Shown piece after piece: positions 45,844-56,700 of a DNA stretch of 64,000 nucleotides (position 1 is the stretch's first letter; each line of letters begins with the position of its first letter). A model generated the notes under the pieces. It was not told the origin of the DNA, made no database searches, and was given only the letters and a program-made list of their open reading frames with translations. The position numbers were made by a program, and so were the translations under genes. This DNA comes from Lachnospiraceae bacterium AC2029 (GTDB taxonomy: Bacteria; Bacillota; Clostridia; Lachnospirales; Lachnospiraceae): NCBI GenBank assembly GCA_000703065.1, contig JNLK01000001.1, forward strand, positions 1,820,001 to 1,884,000. The letters run 5' to 3'.

Positions 45844-45906
45844 ATGTCTGTTCACGTGTTTGATAACGGTTGGGAAAAACACGGATTCATGGATAGAAGC
45901 CCTTGA
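45844..45906 (+). CDS. Possible 20-residue leader or small protein
   Basis: ATG 45844 has a strong GTGGAGG seven bases upstream and opens 20 codons (MSVHVFDNGWEKHGFM...) ending in TGA 45904-45906. The stop overlaps the -35 box of the next promoter. The peptide has no run of one amino acid, so a classic attenuation role is not indicated. It may be a real small protein or chance; support is the ribosome-binding site only. Confidence 0.3.
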   Translation: MSVHVFDNGWEKHGFMDRSP

Positions 45907-45931
45907 CTCCCGGGATGGGGATTGCTACAAT
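45903..45931 (+). promoter_or_regulatory. Promoter of the 172-aa protein/regulator pair
   Basis: TTGACT (45903-45908), 17 bases, TACAAT (45926-45931). It rules out a translation start before about 45938. Confidence 0.7.
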
Positions 45932-45951
45932 CATATGGAGGTTACACAAAA

Positions 45952-46470
45952 ATGCACATGGGGTTAGAATTACACATGTCAAAAGAAATTACGGAAAAAC
46001 AGATGCTGATCGGCAAGAAGCTGTATGATGCGATTTGCGGATTTGACAGTAGCGAGCAGGCGCGGGATGAATACTACCGGATCATGGGAACGGAATTCGA
46101 GGGGAGACTCGGACCGACCACCGTCCGGGAGCAGATTCTTCGCGTCTATTCTATGTTGTTCTGCGAAGATCTCGGAGCAGGTCCCGGAAGCATTGCCGGA
46201 CCGGACGAGGTGGAATCGACCGCCGATCGCCTGTATATCGGTGAGGCAAGCTTTGACCCTGACCACTGGTACCGGATGAAGCACCATTTTCCTGTGATCG
46301 ATGAAGATAACTATGACCGCTTTGCAGCGCTGGTGATCTCGGATCTGAAGGTGGGACCGCTTCACGAGTCTGTGATGAATGACGGTGATATGCTTCTGGT
46401 TGGTGAACTGAATCCGTTGAACCTGACGGAGGAGGAGAGAAAGAATCAGAAGCTTCGCACCGCACTGTAG
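45952..46470 (+). CDS. Hypothetical protein, unrecognised
   Basis: 172 residues from ATG 45952, which has GGAGG ten bases upstream; ATG 45976 is an alternative. Acidic and probably soluble, with no signal peptide or membrane segment. The N-terminal half is helical in character (EITEKQMLIGKKLYDAI), followed by YYRIMGTEFEGRLGP and ending with many Leu/Glu. No family comes to mind. It is 21 bases ahead of the SARP-like regulator and shares its promoter, so a link to that regulator is likely but unproven. Confidence 0.7.
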   Translation: MHMGLELHMSKEITEKQMLIGKKLYDAICGFDSSEQARDEYYRIMGTEFEGRLGPTTVREQILRVYSMLFCEDLGAGPGSIAGPDEVESTADRLYIGEASFDPDHWYRMKHHFPVIDEDNYDRFAALVISDLKVGPLHESVMNDGDMLLVGELNPLNLTEEERKNQKLRTAL

Positions 46471-46491
46471 AGTGGTAGAAGGGATGACAGA

Positions 46492-47301
46492 ATGACGATT
46501 CTTGCCGTGATCAAGAACAATAAATTGCTGGAAGAAATGCAGGCGATCCTGACAGAACTCTGTCCGGATGATGAACTGATGATCTTCACGGACAGCCCGA
46601 AAGCGCTGGCTGCCGCGAGAAAGAAGGAGATTCAGGTCGCATTTCTGGATGCGAAGCTGGCGGAGATCGATGGTCTTCTGTTGGGACGATATCTCAGGGA
46701 TCTCTATCCTGAGATCAATCTGATCGTTCTGACAAAGGAACGCGGGGTCGCATTTGACGCCATGGCACTTCGTGCCAGCGGATGTATCCTGTCTCCGGCA
46801 ACGAAGGAGAACATCCGGACGGAGCTTTCCGAGCTTCGTTATCCGCCCGGACGCTCCAAGAAGAAGGGCGTGTTCGCACAGACCTTCGGAAATTTCGAGC
46901 TGTTCGTCGATGGTGTTCCGGTAGCCTTCAAGTATTCCAAGACCAAGGAGATCGTTGCCGTACTCATCAACAACAAGGGCGTACAGACCACGAACGGAGA
47001 GATCATCGCATCCTTATGGGAGGATGACGGGGATCCGAAGGTAAAGGCCTCCTATCTCAGCAATCTGCGGCAGGATCTGCAGAATACACTGACCGGACTG
47101 AAGGTAAATGATATCATCCTGAAGAAGAGGGGAAGTATGGCGATCGCCATGGACAAGGTCGACTGTGATCTTTTTGAATGGCTGGCGAAGAAGAAGGAAT
47201 CCAGATATCAGTATCTGGGAGATTATATGAATCAGTACAGCTGGGCGGAGCTTGTTCATGCGGAACTGGATGAACTGAGTTATGCAATGGATGATGAATA
47301 G
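46492..47301 (+). CDS. Response-regulator-like protein with SARP/OmpR-type winged helix
   Basis: 269 residues. Residues 1-115 have a receiver fold with the phospho-acceptor position in VAFLDAKLAEIDG, but the usual acidic pair at the end of strand one is replaced by Lys-Asn (VIKNNKLL). Control by phosphorylation may therefore be lost. Residues about 130-235 are a winged-helix DNA-binding domain (FGNFELFVDGVPVAFKYSKTKE, LWEDDGD, ASYLSNLRQDLQ) of the type that begins SARP/BTAD regulators, without the BTAD repeats. No histidine kinase is nearby. The giant adhesin gene follows. Confidence 0.83.
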   Translation: MTILAVIKNNKLLEEMQAILTELCPDDELMIFTDSPKALAAARKKEIQVAFLDAKLAEIDGLLLGRYLRDLYPEINLIVLTKERGVAFDAMALRASGCILSPATKENIRTELSELRYPPGRSKKKGVFAQTFGNFELFVDGVPVAFKYSKTKEIVAVLINNKGVQTTNGEIIASLWEDDGDPKVKASYLSNLRQDLQNTLTGLKVNDIILKKRGSMAIAMDKVDCDLFEWLAKKKESRYQYLGDYMNQYSWAELVHAELDELSYAMDDE

Positions 47302-47338
47302 GCTTGTACCAGATTGGTGAAAATTAACTGAATTGTGC

Positions 47339-47373
47339 ACAAAAGGGCAGAAACATGGTTTCTGCCCTTTTGT
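47339..47373. terminator. Terminator after the regulator gene
   Basis: A 15-bp stem ACAAAAGGGCAGAAA with its complement, loop CATGG, ending in CCCTTTTGTG. Confidence 0.85.
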
Positions 47374-47534
47374 GTAATGAAAAGTATTACGGTCCCGCCA
47401 ATATCTTGTGGAACCCCAAAAGGAAAGTAAATGATATAGTTGTTTTTAAAAGCAGGAAACGCCGAAAGAGTTTTTCCGTTTTTTGCCGGAGATTGTGAAT
47501 AATGTTGAAAATTATGTGAACTGCCTAAAATTCG

Positions 47535-47563
47535 TTGCCTGTTTTGTTCACTTTTGATATATT
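47535..47563 (+). promoter_or_regulatory. Promoter of the giant adhesin gene
   Basis: TTGCCT (47535-47540), 17 bases, TATATT (47558-47563). The leader of about 185 bases contains a small CCACTCCTGTGG hairpin. I looked for a c-di-GMP riboswitch there and did not see its conserved bases. The stretch 47374-47534 shows nothing else. Confidence 0.5.
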
Positions 47564-47753
47564 ATATGGTACCACTCCTGTGGGGAGGGGCGATTTTGCG
47601 TGTAAAATGCGGATATTATGTTATTCATTTAAATTTAACTATGGTGTCCGTGTTCTGCGCATTATAACCGCACCGCCTGCGACGAGGTATTGACAGCTAA
47701 TAGATGAGAGAGAGACATCAGCACAAAAAACTACCAGGAAAAGGGGAGAAACT

Positions 47754-50700
47754 ATGGCTGAAAAGAAGAGAGGGTTAAGAAACACGAGAGTGTGGAAACG
47801 CTTCGCCGCGATCTGCATGGCTGTTGTTATGGCAGTAACCATGCTTCCGATCATTCCGGGTGCGAAGGACGTTTACGCAGCAACGGTACGAGACTATCCC
47901 ATCAAGATCCAGTTCTTCGGGGAAGATAAGACGACCCCGGAGGCTCCTTCGATTGCTCTTGAGGATGATGAATTCTATTACATCCTCCTCACGTTGAAGG
48001 CGAAGAACGGACCGGATGCAGGGAAAGCAGTCGGATTCTGTAAGGCCGTGATCGGTACTTACAGAAACGGTCACTGGGAGGATCATGAGAAGATCAACTC
48101 CGGTGCCGTTTATCAGGATACGTTCTCGCCATACATGGGATGGTACGGGCCGTTCTACAAGATCAACCCAGACGGAACCCAGGGCGATTCCATGACTTTT
48201 GATACCGAGCAGTATACGGTTTCATCTCGCCTTCGTCATACAACGAATGACATCAATAACATGACGTATTTCGAGTTGAACAAAGAGCCGGATACCATCG
48301 ACGGATATCTGTTCCTTAAGAACGAAACCAATGAGAACGGCGCTACAATCTCTCTTTACAAGGCAAAGAATCAGGAGTTCTCTGTTCGTCTGAATTATGA
48401 TCCTTCCGCAACCGATATTACCGAGAACGATCATTATTATATCTGGACGAAGGTACAGCATCAGACAGGGGAGGATACCTATTATTTCGCTCCGATGACC
48501 GCTTCCGCATCCGATACGGTAACGGAACACGTAGTCGGTCTGGATACCGACGCAAAGTGGCGGAACCAGAACGGTGATGTGATCGACGAGAAGTTCTCCG
48601 GAAATGAGACCATCGTTGATCTGTCCATCCTCAAAGTGCATGATGATGCACTTGTTGACGGATCGGGCAACCCCAGATCCATCAAGGAAATCTTCAATAC
48701 AGTAAAGAACGACAGCGGAAAGTATGACAAGATCGCAGCAGGCGGTCTTGTTAAGGGATACAAGATAGCATATAAGGATAAGCAGATCGAGGACGATTTT
48801 GATTACGATGCTACAAAGCATGTGTACGAGATCGATCTTACAAAGGTACCGATCAGTAATGATTATACCTATCTCACTGCACTTGGTGACGCTGTAAATT
48901 ATGGTATTCTGGCGAAGGAGATCTATCAGAGAGGTCATAGCCAGACAAATGTGGCAACAAAGAAATATGTCGGAAACGGTGAAGCATTGGATCCGAACCT
49001 GTCAGGTGATCCGAGAGGATCTGCACCAGGAACGCTGTTGATCGGAGAACAGGAAAAACTTAGAATAGCAGATACCGGAACCGGAACCGCAGTTGTAGTC
49101 GGAGGCAACGCGACGGCTGCGGATGTTAATGACTCTACCGTAAAGGTTGATAAGAATAAGGAAGAAGTTAACGCACAGGTTCAGGACATGATCAACTATA
49201 TCACGAGGGTTTCCAATGATATGGCGAGTCATGAAGCAACCATTACACCGGTTCTTTCGGGAGAACGCTATGTTCTTGATACACGGGGTATGGACCCCAA
49301 TGCAACCATTTATGTAGATGCAGATGTTCCCGGCTTCCTGGATGTCATTAAGAATTCCGTTAATGACAATGGTTCCGGTAACGGCCTTGTGATTTACAAG
49401 GAACCCGCACAGCTGATCGTATTTAATTTCAAGACCACCACAACGGTTCCGAAGATCGGAAGAATACTTGTCAATGACGGAACAGAGGTTGAGGGTACAA
49501 AGGATTGTCTGACCACAACCGAGTGGAGCAATGCGGCTGATCCGATGAATGAGAGAGCGGATCATGCGGCACGGCAGGTTGTCTGGAACCTGAACTCTGT
49601 AACAGAGCTTCAGGGAATGGACAAGACCGGTGGTATCTTCCTGAATCCGAACCCGGAGTCAACGATCCAGGCCAACGGTGCTTCCTGTGGCTGGGTTGCA
49701 ACTGCAGGAACAGTTGAGATGGGAAGTGGAAATGAGTTCCACTTCGTTTACAAGGGAATCAGCGCCAACAATCAGGCAAGAATCAATGCCCGTAAGATGG
49801 TGAAGAAGGACGGAGCAACTGCCGGAGCAGAGGCAGATGAGGTATTCCGCTTCAGCATCGACCGTTGGGACGGAACTGAATTTAAGCAGCTGACCGTACT
49901 GGTTCCGGATCCGAATGATCCGGGGGAGACCATAGAGCAGCCCCTTGAGGTGACAAATGAACTGGCAAGCATTTCCATCCCCGTAACGGAGATGGTGGAC
50001 GGTGTGAACTATTACCGGATCTATGAGACCGGCAAGGATATTTCCACCCCGGGTGCTTACAAGGAGAACAAGCAGGAGTATTTTGCTGAGATCAAGGCAA
50101 CCGTTGCAAAGAAGGACGGCGTGGTTGTTGCCACGATCCCCGGAAGTGTAAAGTATTACAAGACCTTTGATAAGAATCAGGGCAAGGTTACAGGTCCTGA
50201 ACTTGACGGATCCAAGATCGTTTTCACGAATGAGGAATCCGATAATGTAGCCAAGATCACACTTACCAAGTCCTTTGGTGGAGCAGTTGTTGAGTCCGAT
50301 CTGGAGACCCTCAGCTTTGAGATCCGGAAGCCGGACGGAACAGTAGTTGCAACATTTGAACTTGGAGATACAGATGTCTTCGAGAAGAAGGATGACGGCA
50401 GCTATCAGATGAAGGAAGCATACGAGCTGGAAGCAGGCGATTACAGTGTCGTTGAGACCAATTATGATCCTTCCGGTGCAAAGGTTAGCGTAAGCTACTC
50501 CATCGGTGCAGGAAGTACGGATTATAAGACCGACGGAACGATCGCCGGAGGAGACTACCTGGTAGCACAGACATTTGCAAAGGATGACGATGTAGTTCTG
50601 AACTTCAAGGACGAGTATCCTTCCACAAATGTTAAGCTCAGCAAGCAGAACCTTGGTGGCGAGGAGATTGATGGGGCAAGCCTGACGCTGACCGGAACGG

Positions 50701-53700
50701 TTGGAACAGGGACAACTCCGGTTAAGTTTACAACCGGACAGGTAACAAAGGGTGCCGGTGTAAAGGATCTGACAGTAAGCGCAGACGGAAAGACGCTGTC
50801 CTGGATCTCCGGAACAACACTTACCACAGTTAATAATCTTCCGAATGGAAAGTACACACTGCATGAGGTGTCTGCACCTACGGGATATGCAGTCGCAAAT
50901 GACTTTAAGTTCGTTGTAAAAGACGGTAAGGTATACAAAGAAGACGGAACGACAGAGATAAACGATAATAAAGTGGTCCTGATCGATAACGGTTCCACCG
51001 ACGTTGTGATCAGCAAGGTGATGGCCGGTACCACGACCGAACTTGCAGGCGCTACGTTGGAGCTGACCGGAAGAAAAGCGGATGGATCAGGTGCCATTAC
51101 ATTTGACCTTGATAATGTAAAGCTTGGAACAGGTGCCAAGGATAAGGCATTGAGCGAAAGTGATACAAAGGTATCCTGGGTATCCGGAACCGGAGCTACG
51201 ACAGTAGAGAAGCTTCCGAACGGTATCTATACTCTGACCGAGAAGACTGCACCGCAGGGCTTCAGTAAGAGTGAGAAGATCTCCTTCATTCTTGAAAACG
51301 GTAAGGTTTACGAGAATAATGCGGGTGTTAAGGGCGCCGAGATCACTGACAAGAAGATCAAGATGGAAGACGAGTGTAAGCCGATCGAGATCGAGATCAA
51401 AGCCAAGAAGACTCTTCAGTACAGTACGCTTGTTGCAGGTCAGTTCTCCTTCAACCTGAAGGGTATTTCGACTTCGACCAGCACTGTGGATGAGACGGTA
51501 ACGAATACAACAGACAGCGATGTTAATGTTAAGTTCAGCAAGATCACAATTACCGAGGCCGGTGAGTACAAGTTCGAACTGACCGAGGTGATTCCGAGTC
51601 CGAAGGATCCGGAGATGACCTACTCCGATGAGAAGTACACGGTAACTGTTACCGTGACGGCGACTGAGACGGGACTGAATGCGGAATATGAGTATAAGGA
51701 TAAGACCGGACAGGTGGTTGACGTCAACGTACCGGAGTTTATCAATACCAAGACCGCCACACCTAAGACAAATGTAAATATCAGCAAGAAGGCAGGAACC
51801 AGTGCCGGACCGGAGCTGAAGGGCGCTACCCTGAAGCTGACAGGTACGAAGGGCACAGATGAAGCCGGCTATACAGGAGCAGTTGTCTTCGACAAGAACG
51901 ATGTAACTCTTGGAACCGAGGCAGAGTGGGTGACCACAACAGAGACAACAGAGGAGCTGTCCTGGAAGTCCGGAATCACGGAAACACTGGTAGAGAATCT
52001 TCCGAATGGTAAGTACACACTGAGTGAGGTGACTGTACCGGATGAGAACGGCTTCGTAAAGGCAAGTGACTTTGAATTCATCCTGTACAATGGAGATGTA
52101 TACGAGGTTAAGGATGACGGAACACGTGGTGACAAGATCGCCAATAAGACGGTCATCATGGTGGATGAGTATAAGCCGGTGAAGGTAACGCCGAGCGCAA
52201 CGAAGGAATTCAAGACGGCAGAAGGAACTGCAAAGACCATGACAGCAGATCAGTTCTCCTTCCGGATCCTTGAGACAGACACACTCCTTCCGGCAGCAGA
52301 GCGGGTTGATGAGACAAAGGGCAATGCGGCAGACGGAAGCGTAACCTTCAGCGAGATCGCCTATACAAAGGCAGGAACCTATACCTACACGATCTCCGAG
52401 ACACCGGGTAACGATGCCAAGATCAAATACTCCACCGAAATCTACACCATGACGGTAGAGGTAACAGAAGAGGCAACCGGTCTTCAGGCAGACGTAACCT
52501 ACAAGAACAGCCAGGATCAGTCAGCACAGAATCAGAGACTGTTCACAAATACCGAGAAGGAAGAGGTAGCGGGTGTTGCCATCAGCAAGAAGGCAGGAAC
52601 CAGTGCCGGTCCGGAGCTGAAGGGTGCAACCCTGAAGCTGACAGGTGCGAAGGGAACAGACAGCACCGGCTATACAGGAGGTGCAGTAGTCTTCAGCAAG
52701 ACCGATGTAACTCTTGGAACCGAGGCAGAGTGGGTAACCACGACAGAGACAACAGAGGAGCTGTCCTGGAAGTCCGGAATCACGGAAACACAGATCGAGA
52801 ATCTTCCGAATGGTAAGTACACACTGAGTGAGGTTACCGTACCGGATGAGAACGGCTTCGTAAAGGCAAGTGACTTTGAATTCATCCTCTACAACGGAGA
52901 TGTATACGAGGTTAAGGATGACGGAACACGTGGTGACAAGATCGCCAATAAGACGGTCATCATGGTGGATGAGTATAAGCCGGTGAAGGTAACACCGAGC
53001 GCAACGAAGGAATTCAAGACGGCAGAAGGAACAGCAAAGACCATGACAGCAGGTCAGTTCTCCTTCCGGATCCTTGAGACCGATACGCTCCTTCCGGCAG
53101 CAGAGCGGGTTGATGAGACAAAGACCAATGCGGCAGATGGAAGCGTGACCTTCAGTCAGATCGCCTATACAAAGGCAGGAACCTATACCTACACGATCTC
53201 CGAGACACCGGGTAACGATGCCGGGATCGAGTACTCCACCGAAATCTACACCATGACGGTAGAGGTAACAGAAGAGGCAACAGGTCTTCAGGCAGACGTA
53301 ACCTACAAGAACAGCCAGGATCAGTCAGCGCAGAATCAGAGACTGTTCACCAATACCGAGAAGGAAAAGTCAACTGACATCAAGATCAGCAAGCAGGCAG
53401 TTACAGCCGGCGGTACCGGATTCGGCGAGCTGAAGGGTGCAACCCTGACACTGACCGGTGTTAAGACCGGAAGTACGGATGCGGTTACATTCCACATCGC
53501 TGATGTTGAGGTCGGAGAAGATGGAACACTGAAGACAACAGTAGATGGAACCACACTTGAGTGGATCTCCGGAACCACACCGACCGAGATCAAGAAGCTT
53601 CCGAACGGAACCTACACCCTGAAGGAGAAGACCGTTCCGGATGAAAATGGCTTCCAGACAGCAACGGACATCGTCTTTGTTGTGAAGGACGGTAAGGTTT

Positions 53701-56700
53701 ATGATGCTACAGGAACCACGGAGGTTGCAGGAAAGACTGTCGTTATGACAGACGAGTACAAGCCGGTATCCGTAAATCCGGTGGCAACGAAGAAGTTCCG
53801 TGATGCAGCAGGTACACTTCAGCTTCAGGGCGGTGAGTTTACATTCACACTGACGAAGGCAGGAGAAACAGAGGCAGCACAGACAAAGACAAATGATGAA
53901 AACGGAAATGTAGCATTTGGCGCCATTTCCTATACCGAACCGGGAACCTACACTTATACGATCAAAGAGACACAGGGAACAGATCCTGACATCACATACT
54001 CTTCCGATGAGTACACCTTCGAGGTAGAGGTGACAGCAACGGATACGGGTCTGGTGGCTACGGATTCCTACAAGAAGGGCGGAGTCGAAGCTGCAGCCGT
54101 GTTTACAAATGTAAAGGCTGAGGATCTCGGAAGCCTGACGATCAAGAAGACAGTACAGTCCATCTCCGGGGAAACCCTGAGTAAGGAATCTGTAAAGGTA
54201 ACCGTAACAAATGCCGCAGGTGAATTTGTCACAGCTACGGGCAGCCTGACAGGAACACGCACAGAGCTGACTGTTCCGACAGGAAGAACCGGTCTTGTGA
54301 TCAACAATATCCCGGTAGGCGAATATACCGTTACCGAGGTTGTCGGCAGTACAACGATCGCTAATTACACACTGGTTACTACGGGCAGACAGGCAAGTGT
54401 GACCGAGGGAACTGCAAACATTACAAAGAACGGTACCGAAACCATTACGCTGGTTAACAACTATGAGCGGAACAAGGGACAGCTTTCGGTAACAAAGACG
54501 ATGGTCGGTACGGCCACTCCGCAGACGGAGTTCGCGATCACCATCAAGAACGGAGTTAAATTCCTGAATGCATCAGGTGCGCTGGTGGATACCGATCCGA
54601 AGCTTACCGTTACGGCAGGAACTCCGCTGGTGATCAACAATGTTCCGACGGGTGCATATGTTGTAACCGAGGATACAGATGCTGCACAGGTTGAAGGATA
54701 CACCCTGACCGCAAACGGCACCGTAAATGTGTCCGTGACCAAGGGCGATACCGCAACAGCAGAACTGACAAACGAGTATGTAAGAGATCTGGGTAATCTG
54801 GAGATCACGAAGGCATTTGCCGGTGACAAGCCGGATGACAGCCTCCTGACCCTTACATTCAGAGTAACAGGTCCGGAAGACTTTGTAAGAGAGCTGGTTT
54901 ATCCGAGAGACTTTAGAAACGGCAAGGCAACGCTTGAGAATCTTCCGACAGGTGAGTACCTGGTAGAAGAGAGCGGCGCAGGAGATGTAGTTGACGGAAA
55001 TACGACCTATATCTTTGATGTGGCAGGTTCCACAACAAGCTCCGGCCCGAAGGCAATTACCAAGGATGCAACCGCAAAGGTTACCATCACGAACAAGTAC
55101 ACGAAGGAAGTAAAGGGCAAGCTGACCGTAACCAAGACTGTTGAGGTAAACGGCGGCGCTCCTGCAGACATCGAAGCAAAGGCTACGAATAAGGCTTACA
55201 GGGTTCAGATCAAGAATGAAGCCGGCAAGTTCATTAACGCAGCCGGTGAAGAGGTAACAAGTGATCCGGGACTTACCGTAAGCCGGACAACATCGATCGT
55301 GATCGATGGACTTCCGCTTGGAAGGTACACGATCACAGAGGTATCTGCGGATATTTCCAACGTGGATCCGACACTCGTACTTGACGATATAGTCAGTGTC
55401 ACAGGTTTCAGCGGAGACGATGCGGCAGAACTGACTGAGACTGCAGCGGAAGTAACGAAGGGACTCGTAAATGTATATGATTACCAGCAGCCGCAGCCGG
55501 ATACCTATCCGGTATATATCAGCAAGGCTGATGCGCTGACCGGTGATGAGATTCCGGGAGCGACCATCGTTCTGAAGAAGGACGGCGTGGAAAGAGATAC
55601 CTGGGAGTCTACTACAACATCACATCGTATCGATCTTGAGGAAGGCACCTACACCTTCCAGGAGACTGTTGAGCCGAAGGGTTATGACAAGGTTGTGACC
55701 GAGATCGAGTTCAAGGTTGAGAAGGACGAGTCCGTAGCTGAAGGTTACAAGGTAACGATCCTGACTGCAAGCGGAAGCGTAGAGCAGAGACCGGACGGAA
55801 CCATCGTTCTGCTGGATGCACCGAAGACCGGCTCCATCGAGATCACCAAGAAGGTAACCTCCGATACAGGCAACAAGCCTGAGAAGGACAGCTTCAAGGT
55901 ATACGTTTACAACACAACCAAGCAGGTTTACATCACGGATGCACGTGGAACGACCTCTGACACAAAGACGGCTCTGACCGTTCCGGTAGCAGGCCTCTCG
56001 ATCCAGAATGCACCTCAGGGTGAATACACGATCACAGAGGATGAGACGGATGCGGCAAATGTTACAGGCTTCACATGGAACAAGAGCACAAGTGAGACAG
56101 AGAAGACCACATCCATCACAGTAGACAACAACAATAAGGTGATCAACGGAAGCGCAGAGCTGAAGAATGATTACACGGAGGAGAAGGGATCGCTTGAGAT
56201 CACCAAGAAAGTCGGTGGCGACAAGCCGTCCAAGAAGTCCTTCAAGGTAACTGTAAAGAATGCAGCCGGCAAGTATGTGAAGGCTGACGGAAGTCTCAGC
56301 GATACGGAAGTGATTCTTGAAGTAAAGGTTGGAACACCGCTCGTGATCAGCAACCTGATCGCAGGAAAGTACACCGTGACCGAGGTGGCCAAGGATATCG
56401 AGATCAAGGGCTACACAAGAACCGGCGGAGTGACGACCACAACCGCAACAGTAGTGAAGGGTCAGACTGCAAAGGCAGAAATGGTCAACAACTACAAGAA
56501 GGTTAAGACAGGTAAGATCTCCGTACACGTTACAGAGGACCATTCAGGACTTGACGTAGAAGGTGCGGAAGTATCCATCACCGATGAGACCGGAAAGAAA
56601 ACAGTCTACACCACCGATGAGAAGGGCCAGGTAGTGGATGAAAACGGTAACATTCCGGAGGTACCGGAAGGTGAGTACACGGTAGTCATCGAAAAGGTAC

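Noticed and set aside
47374-47753. c-di-GMP riboswitch before the adhesin
   Set aside because: The conserved bases of the known class I motif were not found in the leader.
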